This document shows positions 55,201-64,000 of a DNA stretch of 64,000 nucleotides, in pieces. The stretch covers positions 2,790,001-2,854,000 of the forward strand of contig NZ_FO704550.1 of the NCBI RefSeq assembly GCF_000968195.1. The letters are read 5' to 3'. Position numbers and translations under genes: made by a program. The DNA comes from Xenorhabdus doucetiae. Lineage in GTDB: Bacteria; Pseudomonadota; Gammaproteobacteria; Enterobacterales; Enterobacteriaceae. Each line of letters opens with the position of its first letter. The stretch's first letter is position 1. A model generated the notes under the pieces. The model saw nothing but the letters and a program-made list of their open reading frames with translations, ran no database searches and had not been told where the DNA came from.

Positions 55201-58200
55201 CCGCTTCATCAATGGCTGCCTGTTTTTCTGCCTCCGTTAACGGGCTGAGATCGCTAAGGGTTAAATTAAAACCACAATCCGCTTCGGCAATCACTTGTTG
55301 CGCTATGCCGTCTTCCATTTTAATCGTGGTGCGCAGAATTTCGTGGCGTGCAACGATCCTGTTCAACGTCGCTTGCAGTGCGTTCAGGTTTAGCTGACCT
55401 TTCAGACGCAATCCGCCGGAGATGTGATACGCCGTCTGGGCGGCAGAATCTAACTGTGCCAGGAACCACAGACGTTGTTGTGCCCAAGAGAGTGGCAGCT
55501 CCTGTTGTCGGTCGGCGGGTAAGATCACCGGCTGCGCGGGTGGGGAGGATAAATGCTGCGCGGGCTGGCTGGCGGTACTCAGTAATTGTGCCAAATCGGA
55601 CAAAATGGGATGCGTGAACAGTGCCTGCAAATCCACGCCGGTATTAAAAACCTGACGTAAGCGGGAAGCCATTTGCACTGTCAGCAAAGAGTGTCCTCCC
55701 AACTCAAAGAAATTGTCGTGGCGTCCAACGTGTTCCAGCCCCAGCAGGGATTGCCAGACGGCTGCCAGTTTCTGCTCAATTTCCCCTTGCGGGGCTTCAT
55801 ACTCGCGGCTGGCAATCGCAGACCGATCCGGTGCCGGCAATGCTTTGCGATCTAACTTACCACTGCCGGTCAGCGGGAAAGCCTCCAGTATGACAAAGGC
55901 ACTGGGGATCATGTGCTCCATCAAATGGATGCTCAACTGTTCACGCAGATGGGAAGGGGTGAGCGTAACATTAGGCTGGGGCAGCAAGTAGGCCACCAGA
56001 CGCTTGTCACCGGCCGAGTCTTCACGGACAATGACCACAACATCTTTGACACCGTCACAAGCGGCCAATTGTGCTTCGATTTCGCCCAATTCAATCCGAA
56101 AGCCGCGTATTTTGACCTGAAAATCATTGCGTCCCAGGTATTCAATATGACCGTCTGGCAGCCAGCGTCCCAGATCGCCGCTTTTATACAGACGGGCACC
56201 GGGTTCTTCGCTGAACGGATCGGCGACAAAACGTTCTGCCGTCAGTTCCGGAAGGTTCAAATAACCCCGGGCGACGCCGGCTCCCCCAATATAAATCTCC
56301 CCGCTGACCCCGATGGGAACCGGTTGACCCAGGGGATCGAGAATATAGAGGCGGGAATTGGCATTGGGACGGCCAATGGGAATGTTGTTCACGACTTCGC
56401 AAGAGTCATCCCCATTCAGTATCAGTGAAGTCACGATAACCGTGGTTTCCGTTGGGCCATAGGTGTTGATCCAGCGGCAGAATTGCGTTTCCGGTAACGA
56501 TTGCCAATCCACCCAATGGCGGTGTTCTGCTTTTTCACCCCCGACAATAACCGTATTCAGGTAAGGGCTGAAACTGGTGCGATCGGCTTTCATCTCCTGT
56601 ACCCATTGGTGCCAGAACGCCGTCGGCACATCCATGATGGTGATTTTCTGCTGCTGTAAAAAATCAACAAACTCGTTATCCGGCACGCGGATATGCGCAG
56701 GACGCAGGACTAACGTCGCGCCCGCGGCCAGTGTCGGGAAAATATCAGACACGGAGGTGTCAAATGCCATCGTCGCAAATTGCAGGATGCGATCCCCCGG
56801 CCGGGGCTGACTGATTTGATGTTGGGCGTGGATAAAATTGACCACATTGCGATGTTCCAGCATCACGCCTTTAGGCACGCCGGTCGAACCGGAAGTGTAG
56901 ATGATATAGGCCAGATGGTGTGGCAAAAGCCCTAACTGGCTGGCATCAGGATTGTGTGTCGGCTGTTGTGCTACCGTATTGCGGTGAGTTTCACTATCCA
57001 GCAACCAGACCGGCACCTCCGTCAGCGGTAAACTCGCCTGTAAATGTTGTTGGGTCAGTAATAACCTCGGCGTGCTGTCTGACAACTGATAAGCCAGCCG
57101 TTCGGCAGGGTATTCGGGATCGAAAGGAACGTAACCCGCCCCGGCTTTGAGGATCGCCAACATGCCGATGATCATCTCCGGACTGCGTTCGACACACAGC
57201 GCCACGCGATCGTCCGGGCGTATGCCAAAGGCAATCAGGTGGTGTGCCAGTTGGTTAGCCCGCTGGTTCAATGCGGCATAACTCAGTTGGCTATCTTGAT
57301 ACACCAAGGCAATCACATCAGGCATTGATTCTGCTTGCTGCTCAAACAGTTGGTGGATCAGCTTATCCTGCGGATAGCTGAGGGCGGTATCATTGAAATC
57401 GACCAACACTTGGTTACGCTGTTGGGGGGTCAGCAGCGGCAGTTCAGCCACTCGTTGGCTGTCATCCGCCACCATCGCGGCCAGCAGGCTATATAACTGG
57501 CTGACCAGACGTTCAATCGTCGCGTGGTCGAACAGATCACGGGCATATTCCAAATCACCGACTAAACCGTTTTCCGTCTCATCCAGCGTGAGAGTCAGAT
57601 CGAAATAAGCGCTGTTTCTGATTAATGGCCGCTCATCCAGTACCAACCCCGGCAGGTCGAAATGCCGGGGTCCCGGCGTATTGTTGGTTGCCAGCATGAC
57701 CTGAAAAATCGGGCTATGGCTCAGGTTGCGCGGAGGTTGCAAAATTTCGACCAATTGCTCGAAGGGCAGATCTTGATGGGCGAAGGCATTGATAGCTTGT
57801 TCTTTCACTTGTGCCAAGAGTTCACTGACACGGGGGTTATCGTGCAATGGCACCCGCAATGCCAACGTATTGGCAAAAAAGCCGATTAAGGGAGCCAATT
57901 CAGGTTGTTGGCGATTGGCAACGGGAGTACCAACCACAATATCATCCTGACCGCTGATACGGGAGAGCAAGACCGCCCATCCCGCCAATAACGTCATAAA
58001 TAAGGTGGTGCCATGGCGCTGGCTGAGTGCTTTCAAACCGGCCTGCAATGCGGGAGGCAGAGCAATATTAACTCGTCCGCCGAGATAGCTCTGCTTCGCC
58101 GGGCGTGGCCGATCCGTGGGGAGTTCCAGCAGTGCGGGCGCGCCTTGCAGGGTGTTACGCCAGAACTCAACCTGTCTTTCCTGTGCTCTTTCCTGTACTG

Positions 58201-58900
58201 CTTCCTGTAACGCATTTTTCTGCCAGAGAACATAATCCGCATACTGAATGGTCAGGGCTGGCAGGGGATCAGGCTGCCCTTGGCTGAATGCGCGATAAAG
58301 TGTGGACAATTCGTGCATAAAAACACCAATTGACCAACCATCAGAGATAATATGATGCTGAGTTAACAGCAGGATATGCCGATCTTCCGCCAGTTTCAGC
58401 AATCTTCCCCGCGCCAGCGGGCCATTGACTAAATCAAAAGGATGATTGGCCTCAAGATCGGCCGCTTTCTCAATCGCGGCCTGTTGTTCCGCTTGTTGTT
58501 CTGAGAATAATGGGCTGAAATCTTCTTGTGTCAGGGAAAAGCCACAACCTGCATCACTAATGCGTTGTTGTGCTTCCTCTTCTACCGTCACAATCGTAGT
58601 ACGCAGAATTTCATGGCGTGCGACAATACGATCCAAGGCCGCTTGCAAAGCGGGCAGATTCAGTTTGCCTTGGAGGTTCAACCCCACCGACATATGGTAT
58701 GCCGCTTGTGCGGCAGGATCTAATTGAGCCAGAAACCATAAGCGTTGTTGTGTCCAAGATAATGGTATGCCGTTATCCCGCGGCTGGGCGGTGATGGCGG
58801 TTTTTTGCGCCGATTGGCGGTTCAGTTTGGCTGCTTTAGCTAACTCAAGGAGTCTTCTGCGTTCTGCTAAGGGTAAAGATGAAAGCTCGTTATTATTCAT
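52205..58900 (-). CDS. paxB: PaxB, two-module NRPS, C-A-T-C-A-T
   Basis: The 2231 residues hold two complete modules. Both condensation domains are LCL type (SWTQQRLWFL/SWAQQRLWFL; HHIISDG and HHMISDG). The adenylation pockets read D-T-S-D-I-G-T-V-I-K and D-T-S-D-I-G-S-V-I-K; the acidic third pocket group fits Lys/Orn. The first adenylation domain is clearly more diverged than the second, which is almost the same as those in paxC. Carrier 1 has GGHSLL; carrier 2 has the variant GGNSLS. Short charged helical tails at both ends (N-terminal LPLAERRRLLELAKAAK; C-terminal LESLQKELENLSEDELRALL) look like docking domains for PaxA and PaxC. The gene starts 36 bp after paxA. Confidence 0.87.
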   Translation of the reverse strand: MNNNELSSLPLAERRRLLELAKAAKLNRQSAQKTAITAQPRDNGIPLSWTQQRLWFLAQLDPAAQAAYHMSVGLNLQGKLNLPALQAALDRIVARHEILRTTIVTVEEEAQQRISDAGCGFSLTQEDFSPLFSEQQAEQQAAIEKAADLEANHPFDLVNGPLARGRLLKLAEDRHILLLTQHHIISDGWSIGVFMHELSTLYRAFSQGQPDPLPALTIQYADYVLWQKNALQEAVQERAQERQVEFWRNTLQGAPALLELPTDRPRPAKQSYLGGRVNIALPPALQAGLKALSQRHGTTLFMTLLAGWAVLLSRISGQDDIVVGTPVANRQQPELAPLIGFFANTLALRVPLHDNPRVSELLAQVKEQAINAFAHQDLPFEQLVEILQPPRNLSHSPIFQVMLATNNTPGPRHFDLPGLVLDERPLIRNSAYFDLTLTLDETENGLVGDLEYARDLFDHATIERLVSQLYSLLAAMVADDSQRVAELPLLTPQQRNQVLVDFNDTALSYPQDKLIHQLFEQQAESMPDVIALVYQDSQLSYAALNQRANQLAHHLIAFGIRPDDRVALCVERSPEMIIGMLAILKAGAGYVPFDPEYPAERLAYQLSDSTPRLLLTQQHLQASLPLTEVPVWLLDSETHRNTVAQQPTHNPDASQLGLLPHHLAYIIYTSGSTGVPKGVMLEHRNVVNFIHAQHQISQPRPGDRILQFATMAFDTSVSDIFPTLAAGATLVLRPAHIRVPDNEFVDFLQQQKITIMDVPTAFWHQWVQEMKADRTSFSPYLNTVIVGGEKAEHRHWVDWQSLPETQFCRWINTYGPTETTVIVTSLILNGDDSCEVVNNIPIGRPNANSRLYILDPLGQPVPIGVSGEIYIGGAGVARGYLNLPELTAERFVADPFSEEPGARLYKSGDLGRWLPDGHIEYLGRNDFQVKIRGFRIELGEIEAQLAACDGVKDVVVIVREDSAGDKRLVAYLLPQPNVTLTPSHLREQLSIHLMEHMIPSAFVILEAFPLTGSGKLDRKALPAPDRSAIASREYEAPQGEIEQKLAAVWQSLLGLEHVGRHDNFFELGGHSLLTVQMASRLRQVFNTGVDLQALFTHPILSDLAQLLSTASQPAQHLSSPPAQPVILPADRQQELPLSWAQQRLWFLAQLDSAAQTAYHISGGLRLKGQLNLNALQATLNRIVARHEILRTTIKMEDGIAQQVIAEADCGFNLTLSDLSPLTEAEKQAAIDEAAQFEAHHPFDFALEPLIRGQLLKLTHDEHVLLLTQHHMISDGWSLNVLIYELTTLYHAFTQGQDDPLPALTIQYADYALWQRQWLQGEVLEKQVNFWREALQGAPALLELPTDRARPAVQSYHGDQVALTLSPELSDGIKTLSQRHNSTLFMTLLTAWSILLSRISGQHDIVIGTPIANRQHSELEPLIGFFANTLALRVKLEDNPTVSSLLAQVKAHALAAYVHQDLPFEQLVEALQPPRSLSHSPIFQVMLALDNTPIQQSLELSGLVLDELPLVRKSTHFDLSLSMNETEKGLVGELEYASDLFDRASIERLAGYLQTLLAAMVADDSLRVQALPLLQPQQRNQLLLAFNDTTLAYPQDRLIHTLFEQQVEQTPDATALVFGDSQLSYDELNRHANQLAHQLIAAGVRPDDRVAICVERSPALIIGLYAILKAGAGYVPLDPEYPAERLAYQLADSKPALLLTQQHLQERLPSQNIPVWLLDDEAHRNQVAKQPNHNPDARPMGLQPHHLAYIIYTSGSTGQPKGVMLEHRNVVNFIHAQQQTSEPKCGDRILQFATIAFDTSVSDIFPTLASGATLVLRPPHIRVPDTTFVDFLREQKITIIDMPTAFWHHWVQEMMAGRSGFSPYLHTIIVGGEKAEHRHLLSWLSSPETQSCRWINSYGPTETTVIATTLTVDNRQVPYSGDNIPIGRPLPNTRIYILDTQGQPVPIGVSGEIHIAGIGVARGYLNRADLTAEKFVADPFNEHADARMYKTGDLGRWLPNGMIEYLGRNDFQVKIRGFRIEMGEIEAQLAACAGVSDAVVIAREAESGDKRLVAYVIPQSGFTPDANHLREQLSSRLASYMVPSAFVMLDAFPLTGSGKLDRKALPAPDRTAIASREYAAPQGEIEQQIAAILQNLLGLEQIGRHDSFFDLGGNSLSIIQLMARLRDEFQLEISIQDIFTHPELAELAELITSKQIETFFAQDDLESLQKELENLSEDELRALLNGDSELNE

Positions 58901-58936
58901 TTGATTATCACCACTTAAAACAAGGTAAAGTAAACG

Positions 58937-61900
58937 CTAATTCATTGATTTATAAATATCTTGCAGAGACTCTGAATCAAATTGCAGTAATAGAGAGTCG
59001 ATAATACATTCTTCAAGCTGACAGAGGGTGGAATGGGAAAACAGTTGATGAAGGGATAATTCAACATCAAATGCTTGTTTAATTTGCGACTGTAGCTGTA
59101 GCACCAATAAGGAATGACCGCCCAGTTCGAAAAAGTCGTCATAGCGGCTTACCCGATCCAATCCCAATAATGCTTGCCAAATGGCCGCCAATTGCGCTTC
59201 GGTTTCGCCTTCCGGTGCCGCAAATTCACGCCTTGATATGGCGGAGTGATCGGGAGCGGGCAGCGCCTTGCGATCCAGTTTGCCGTTTGGCGAGAGAGGG
59301 AAAGACGTCATCATCACAAAGGCGCTCGGTATCATGTAATCAGCGAGATGCCGGCTTAGTTGTTGACGAAGTTGAGAGATATCCGGCGTGCTGTCCGGAG
59401 CCGGAATCACATAGGCGACCAATCGCTTGTCACCGACGCCACTTTCACGGGCAACAACGACGGCTTCACGAACGCCGGTGCATTGGATCAGGCGGGTTTC
59501 AATCTCACCCAGTTCAATGCGTAATCCGCGAATTTTGACCTGAAAATCGTTGCGCCCCAGATAGGCGATGCTGCCATCCGCGAGCCAACGTCCCAGATCC
59601 CCCGTTTTATACAGCCGGGCATTAGGATCGGTACTGAATGGATCAGCAATAAAGCGTTCTGCGGTCAGTTCAGGTAAATTCAGATAACCGCGCGCCAATC
59701 CGCTACCGCCGATATGAATTTCACCGCTGACCCCAATGGGAACGGGTTGATTATGCTTATCAAGCAAATAGATTTGCGTGTTGGCTATCGGGCGGCCAAT
59801 GGTGATTTGAGATTGGCTGTTATGGTTGCCCTGTTCCGGCAAAAGATTGGTGGATGCGGTTGACCAGATGGTTGTTTCTGTCGGTCCGTACAGGTTCCAC
59901 AAGCCACTGACTTTTTCTTTTAAGCGCTGTGCCAGTTCGCAAGGCAACGCTTCCCCGCCGCTTAATGCCTTGATGTTTGCACCTGTCCAGCCTGAATCGA
60001 GCAGCATTCGCCAGGAAGTGGGCGTTGCCTGTACGATTTTGATATGGTGTGACGTGATCAATGCGGCTAATTGTTTTGGATCTTTCGCGGCCAGTGATGG
60101 CGCCAAGACAATGCGGCTACCGATGAATAAAGGTAAATAGAGTTCCAGGCCGGCGATATCAAAGCCAATGGTGGTGGCGGCGAGCATCGTGTCATCGGCA
60201 GTCATGTGTAATATTTCCTGCATGGAGAGCAGCAGGTTCACCACACCAATATGTTCTACCATCACCCCCTTGGGTAAACCCGTTGAACCGGACGTGTAGA
60301 GCACATAGGCCAAATGACGTGATGTCAACCCCAAATGAGCCGCGTCTAAGTTATCGTCGGCTTGGCGAGCGATGTTGGCCTGAACGGTTGGATTATCCAA
60401 AATCCAGACAGGCATTTCGGTCACAGGGAGTTTTTCTTGTAAGCCATGATGGGTTAGCAGGAGCACAGGTTCACTGTCCGACAAAACATAGGCTAACCTA
60501 TCGGTAGGATATTCAGGATCGAGTGGTACATAAGCAGCGCCGGATTTTAAAATGCCCAACAGGGCAATAACCATATCCAGGCTGCGCTCCATGCAGATGG
60601 CGACACGATCATCCGGATGAATGCCCGCTGCGACGAGGGCATGAGCCAGTTGGTTAGCCCGCTGATTCAACGTCATATAACTGAGTTGAGTATTTCCATA
60701 CAGCAGCGCCGTTGCCGTCGGGTTGCGTGCCACTTGTTGTTCAACAAATTGATGGATTAAGGCGTGTTGCGGAAAAGGTTTATCCGTGGCGTTAAAATCA
60801 TGAATAACGTGTTGACGTGCTTGTTCATCCATCAAAGGCAAACGATTAACCGTTTGCTGTTCGTCATCCACCATCGCTTCCAGCAGAGCCAAAAGATTCT
60901 GCATAAGCTGGGAGATAAATTCCGCATCAAATACCGCCGTATCGTAATGAAAGGTATAACCGATATGATCGTCGGCTTCTAACACATTGACCATTAATGG
61001 AACGGGAACATCGGCATAGAGAGGATAGGGAAAAGGCCGCAATTGTGCATTTCCCCACGGTATCGTGACATTGTCATCTTCCGCCATCCACAGGGTGGTG
61101 AGATCGCCAATATATCGGGCTTTTTGGTATATCATGACCGTCTGGAAAACGGGGTGAACGTCTGTATGGCGTTGCAATTTCAGTTGTTCCAGCACTCTGG
61201 CGAACGGGTACTTCTGGTTTTCAATCCCTTGCCGGATGATTTTCGCTGCTTGTGTAATATGTTCCTGTACCGTCATCTCCCCGTTTATCTGGCAGCGTAA
61301 GGCAACGGGATTGATAAATTCGCCCACCAATTTTCCCCAACGGGCACGGCCCCTGCCCGGCAGGATAGAGCCGATAATGATGTCATCCGTGTCGGTATAG
61401 CGGTTTAAAAGGATTTGGTAGGCGGCCAGAAAGAGAGTAAACAGGCTGTTATCATAATTTAGCGCCAGTGCTTGCAGTTTGTGTTTCAGCGGCGGATTAA
61501 TTATTTTCTTTAAAGATATTTTTCCTGTGGCGGACAGGGGGCTATTTTTAGGTGGCCATTGCTTCGGTGACCATTGAATGACAGGCAAATCGCCGGCCAG
61601 TGTGTTTTGCCAGAATTGTTGCTGTTTTTTGGCACCGGCACTGTTTAACCATTGTTGCTGCCATGCCACATAATCGTGGAAACCATTTTCTGGTGCATTT
61701 TCCAGAGGCTTGGCAGAAAGCAGGGCATCAAGTTCATCCAACAGTATCCAATAAGACCAGCCATCAACCGCCAGATGATCAAAGGTCAAAACCATGATGC
61801 TTTCTTGCGGGTTGCACTGATACCAACTGGCATAAACCCGAAGCGGATGTGCCAGATCAAATAGGTGCCAGCAGTCGTCTTGCACACGCTGCTTAAGCGT

Positions 61901-62191
61901 TTCTTCGTTAACGTGTTGGGCATCATGGCGGGTCAGTGTGATTTCAGAACGCTCTGCGATGCAATAACCCAATTCATCGTGGAATAGCCCAAAACTTGCT
62001 CGCAGCATCGGGTGTCTTTGCACCAATTTATTCAGGGCGGCTTCTAAACACTGAGCGGTTAAGCCTTTAATGCGGGCACAAAAGGCACTATTATTCTGAC
62101 CGCGTTTATCTGGGGCAATTTGATATTGAAACCAGCGGCTGCGTTGAGCTTCGGATAAAGGGAATGATTTCAATTCTTCCGGGTAATTCAT
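58937..62191 (-). CDS. paxA: PaxA, starter NRPS module, C-A-T, predicted glycine
   Basis: The 1084 residues form one module. The condensation domain (about 8-450) starts the line and so should attach a fatty acyl group. Its active-site motif reads DHLAVDG (138-144), keeping the second His and the Asp-Gly but with Asp for the first His. The adenylation domain (about 480-975; TSGSTGLPKG at 633) has a pocket D-I-L-Q-L-G-L-I-W-K, the code I know for glycine; the catalytic Lys is 971. The carrier Ser is 1027 (FFELGGHSLL). AAAGGGAG precedes the ATG. One Gly module followed by basic modules is the PAX pattern. Acyl chain and glycine are predictions. Confidence 0.87.
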   Translation of the reverse strand: MNYPEELKSFPLSEAQRSRWFQYQIAPDKRGQNNSAFCARIKGLTAQCLEAALNKLVQRHPMLRASFGLFHDELGYCIAERSEITLTRHDAQHVNEETLKQRVQDDCWHLFDLAHPLRVYASWYQCNPQESIMVLTFDHLAVDGWSYWILLDELDALLSAKPLENAPENGFHDYVAWQQQWLNSAGAKKQQQFWQNTLAGDLPVIQWSPKQWPPKNSPLSATGKISLKKIINPPLKHKLQALALNYDNSLFTLFLAAYQILLNRYTDTDDIIIGSILPGRGRARWGKLVGEFINPVALRCQINGEMTVQEHITQAAKIIRQGIENQKYPFARVLEQLKLQRHTDVHPVFQTVMIYQKARYIGDLTTLWMAEDDNVTIPWGNAQLRPFPYPLYADVPVPLMVNVLEADDHIGYTFHYDTAVFDAEFISQLMQNLLALLEAMVDDEQQTVNRLPLMDEQARQHVIHDFNATDKPFPQHALIHQFVEQQVARNPTATALLYGNTQLSYMTLNQRANQLAHALVAAGIHPDDRVAICMERSLDMVIALLGILKSGAAYVPLDPEYPTDRLAYVLSDSEPVLLLTHHGLQEKLPVTEMPVWILDNPTVQANIARQADDNLDAAHLGLTSRHLAYVLYTSGSTGLPKGVMVEHIGVVNLLLSMQEILHMTADDTMLAATTIGFDIAGLELYLPLFIGSRIVLAPSLAAKDPKQLAALITSHHIKIVQATPTSWRMLLDSGWTGANIKALSGGEALPCELAQRLKEKVSGLWNLYGPTETTIWSTASTNLLPEQGNHNSQSQITIGRPIANTQIYLLDKHNQPVPIGVSGEIHIGGSGLARGYLNLPELTAERFIADPFSTDPNARLYKTGDLGRWLADGSIAYLGRNDFQVKIRGLRIELGEIETRLIQCTGVREAVVVARESGVGDKRLVAYVIPAPDSTPDISQLRQQLSRHLADYMIPSAFVMMTSFPLSPNGKLDRKALPAPDHSAISRREFAAPEGETEAQLAAIWQALLGLDRVSRYDDFFELGGHSLLVLQLQSQIKQAFDVELSLHQLFSHSTLCQLEECIIDSLLLQFDSESLQDIYKSMN

Positions 62192-62367
62192 TCTATAGCT
62201 CCCTTTTTATGGGTATATTAAAAAATAAAAGCATGAGAACGGATAAAACAAAAAATCACACTTGAGTTTAAACAGATAAAAATAACCCGATGAAATAGAA
62301 CATAAATCTATTTCTATTTTATGCTCATGCTGTTACTCAATATTTTTCGGGCGTATAAAGTGAAATA
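62192..62367 (-). promoter_or_regulatory. Promoter-bearing spacer before paxA
   Basis: About 175 bp of AT-rich sequence between the paxT terminator and paxA. Since a terminator precedes it, paxABC probably has its own promoter here. I cannot pick convincing -35/-10 boxes. An 8-bp inverted repeat, AGCATGAG (62230-62237) and CTCATGCT (62324-62331), spans most of it and may be chance. Confidence 0.4.
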
Positions 62368-62389
62368 AGAGCCTATTTTATTAGGCTCT
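62368..62389 (-). terminator. Terminator after the ABC transporter gene
   Basis: AGAGCCTA (62368-62375) and TAGGCTCT (62382-62389) form an 8-bp stem with a 6-nt loop. On the minus strand TTATTT follows. It ends the paxT message about 30 bp after its stop. Confidence 0.7.
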
Positions 62390-62421
62390 TTGCTATGAGC
62401 ATTATTTCATTTTATTGATGT

Positions 62422-64000
62422 CTAACTGACCTCTTTAATATGACCATCCTCTAATTTGATAATGCGGTCGGCAATATTAAAGTAAGCATCATCATGACTG
62501 ATGACCAGAACGGTTTTACCACTGGCTTTTAATTCTGGCAGCAGTTCAGTATAAAATAAGCGTTTAAACACGGGATCTTGATCGGCTGCCCACTCATCAA
62601 ACAGATAAATCGGGCGGTCTTCCAAATAAGCTGAAACTAAAGCCAGTCGTTTCCGTTGACCCGCGGAAAGATGGGTGGTGGAAAAGCCGCCATCCACAAT
62701 TTTAACTTTATGCGCCATGTTTAATGCTGCAATATAATGCGTTGCTTTTTCAGTGACATCCGCATCGCTATTGAGCAGTTGCTCAAACAGATGGTAATCA
62801 GAAAAAACGGCTGCAAAATGTTGACGATAATGCTCATTATTAGCCGGCGTGACTTGCACTCCATTGAGTAAAATAGTACCGGCTTCTTGCTCAAACAGGC
62901 CAACAAGTAACATGGCGAGCGTGGTTTTCCCACTGCCGTTTCCCCCGACAATAAAAACAATTTCACCTTGCGATATTTTCAAACTTAATGGACCGAGTGC
63001 GAACTGGCGATCTTCTTTATCGGTCGTGTAATGGTGGATCACCTCTTTTAGCTCAAGTGTTATTGCTTGTGGCTTGTTGAATGGATTAGGGCCTTCGACC
63101 TGTACGGACAGGGTTTCTTCCAGTTCACTGTCAAGGCGGCGCATTTTATTGAGTGAAACTTCCGCTTCCCTCAGTTCAGGAATGGCGCCGATAACTTCAC
63201 TGATGGGACCGGATAAAAAGAGCACCAGCAGCGATACCGTCACCAGCGTTGATGGCTCTTGGGGAAGCCAAATCGGGACAACAAAAACGATCACACCAAT
63301 GATGACATAAAATGTGACAGAACTGGCATTAATAACCCAGGCATAGCTGGAGTTTGCCTTGACGCAGACTTCTTGAAATACTTTGGCTGCCGGGGCAATC
63401 ACTTTATTAATAAAAAGATGGCCTTTTTGTTTATTGAGTTGCAGCTCTTTACTACCATCAATCAGGCTTTGGAAATTAAGGTATATTTTATCGATTTGAT
63501 CACGCATCTGTGTCATTAATTGTAATGGATATTTTTCCCACAGATAAAACACATACATACCGATAAGGCAGAACACAGCCAGAATGAGAAACAGTTGCCA
63601 GGACATCCAGGCTAAATAACCAAAACAGGCGATGATGAGGGTGATATTACCAAAAACTGACGGTGCCAGCATAAAGGAGTGTACGAAAACATCGACGTCT
63701 TTAGTCAAAACCGCCAATAAGCCATGCCGCCCAAGTTTATGGAGTTTTTTAAGTGGTGCCCGTAAAATTTTATTACTTAAACTTAGGCGTAATGAAAAAA
63801 CAGTGGATTGGGCTAAATGAGATAATGTAATTTCCGATAGGGTTTTAGTAATAAAAAAAATAAAACAGATACCAAAAAAACTCCAAAGAAATGTATTGAG
63901 GTTAATCTTTTCTGTCACGCCTTGACTGATCATCCCGACTATCGAAGCACCGGCAAACCCACTAATTAATGCGCTTATTGTCGATACCAGCAGTAATACC
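62422..64000 (-). CDS. paxT: Cyclic peptide ABC exporter (SyrD/PvdE type), 5' end outside window
   Basis: The frame is open to the last base of the window; in-frame residues before the ATG at 63933 (VLLLVSTISALISGFAGAS) look like the first membrane helix, so the gene starts beyond 64000. An N-terminal six-helix transmembrane domain is fused to an ATPase: Walker A GGNGSGKTTL, signature LSAGQRKRLAL, Walker B IYLFDEWAADQDP. This type exports lipopeptides and siderophores made by NRPSs to the periplasm or beyond. It lies directly upstream of paxA on the same strand and should export the product. The paxT name is inferred from context. Confidence 0.85.
   Translation of the reverse strand, partial: VLLLVSTISALISGFAGASIVGMISQGVTEKINLNTFLWSFFGICFIFFITKTLSEITLSHLAQSTVFSLRLSLSNKILRAPLKKLHKLGRHGLLAVLTKDVDVFVHSFMLAPSVFGNITLIIACFGYLAWMSWQLFLILAVFCLIGMYVFYLWEKYPLQLMTQMRDQIDKIYLNFQSLIDGSKELQLNKQKGHLFINKVIAPAAKVFQEVCVKANSSYAWVINASSVTFYVIIGVIVFVVPIWLPQEPSTLVTVSLLVLFLSGPISEVIGAIPELREAEVSLNKMRRLDSELEETLSVQVEGPNPFNKPQAITLELKEVIHHYTTDKEDRQFALGPLSLKISQGEIVFIVGGNGSGKTTLAMLLVGLFEQEAGTILLNGVQVTPANNEHYRQHFAAVFSDYHLFEQLLNSDADVTEKATHYIAALNMAHKVKIVDGGFSTTHLSAGQRKRLALVSAYLEDRPIYLFDEWAADQDPVFKRLFYTELLPELKASGKTVLVISHDDAYFNIADRIIKLEDGHIKEVS

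Noticed and set aside
45575..58727. Many plus-strand frames of 60-240 codons antisense to the NRPS genes
   Set aside because: They recur at the same relative positions in each module, as expected from repeated antisense codon bias, and lack independent start signals.

Overview
The window is a stretch of enterobacterial chromosome, most likely from Xenorhabdus (Morganellaceae). This rests on three points seen in the sequence: core genes close to Escherichia coli in order and sequence, moderate GC with AT-rich spacers, and a non-ribosomal peptide cluster that looks like the PAX lysine-rich lipopeptide locus known from Xenorhabdus. No rRNA, tRNA, CRISPR array, integrase or transposase was recognised.

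Layout. 1-2562: end of fadJ, sixA and, on the minus strand, smrB. 2691-10792: a complete histidine-utilisation locus, hutI-hutG-hutC followed by hutU-hutH-hutT (permease), with one candidate HutC operator in front of each arm. It separates smrB from prmB, which are neighbours in E. coli. 10975-14923: prmB, aroC, yfcA, epmC, yfcL. 15000-17089: an AT-rich gap, a protein with a 15-copy 42-bp repeat predicted to be a long tail-anchored coiled coil, and an overlapping GNAT acetyltransferase. 17207-20673: mnmC (minus) and fabB, the latter behind a composite FadR/FabR site. 20733-26063: a tripartite tricarboxylate transporter tctCBA (minus) divergent from its two-component system tctDE. 26004-27860: an EamA exporter (minus) divergent from an AraC-type regulator. 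27996-37724: the conserved pdxB-usg-truA-dedA-accD-folC-dedD-cvpA-purF-ubiX block with a PurR box before cvpA. 37786-40074: yfcH, yfcG (minus), yfcD (plus). 40269-41316: a beta/gamma-crystallin-like protein and a 5'-truncated Phd/YefM antitoxin remnant.

41373-64000 (all minus strand) is the NRPS cluster. In transcription order it holds an ABC exporter (paxT, cut by the window end), paxA (one module, Gly-type pocket), paxB (two modules) and paxC (three modules plus thioesterase, the last two condensation domains of the dual epimerisation/condensation type). The five adenylation domains after the first share nearly the same pocket, with an acidic residue expected for Lys/Orn. The line as read would make an acyl-Gly-(basic)5 lipopeptide, probably with D residues at positions 4 and 5. 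paxC is split into three open frames by two single-base losses, each in a short homopolymer and each at a domain linker. One added base at each site restores a continuous protein of about 3613 residues. The line has six modules, while as I recall described PAX peptides have seven residues; I regard this and the broken paxC as the most interesting features of the window.
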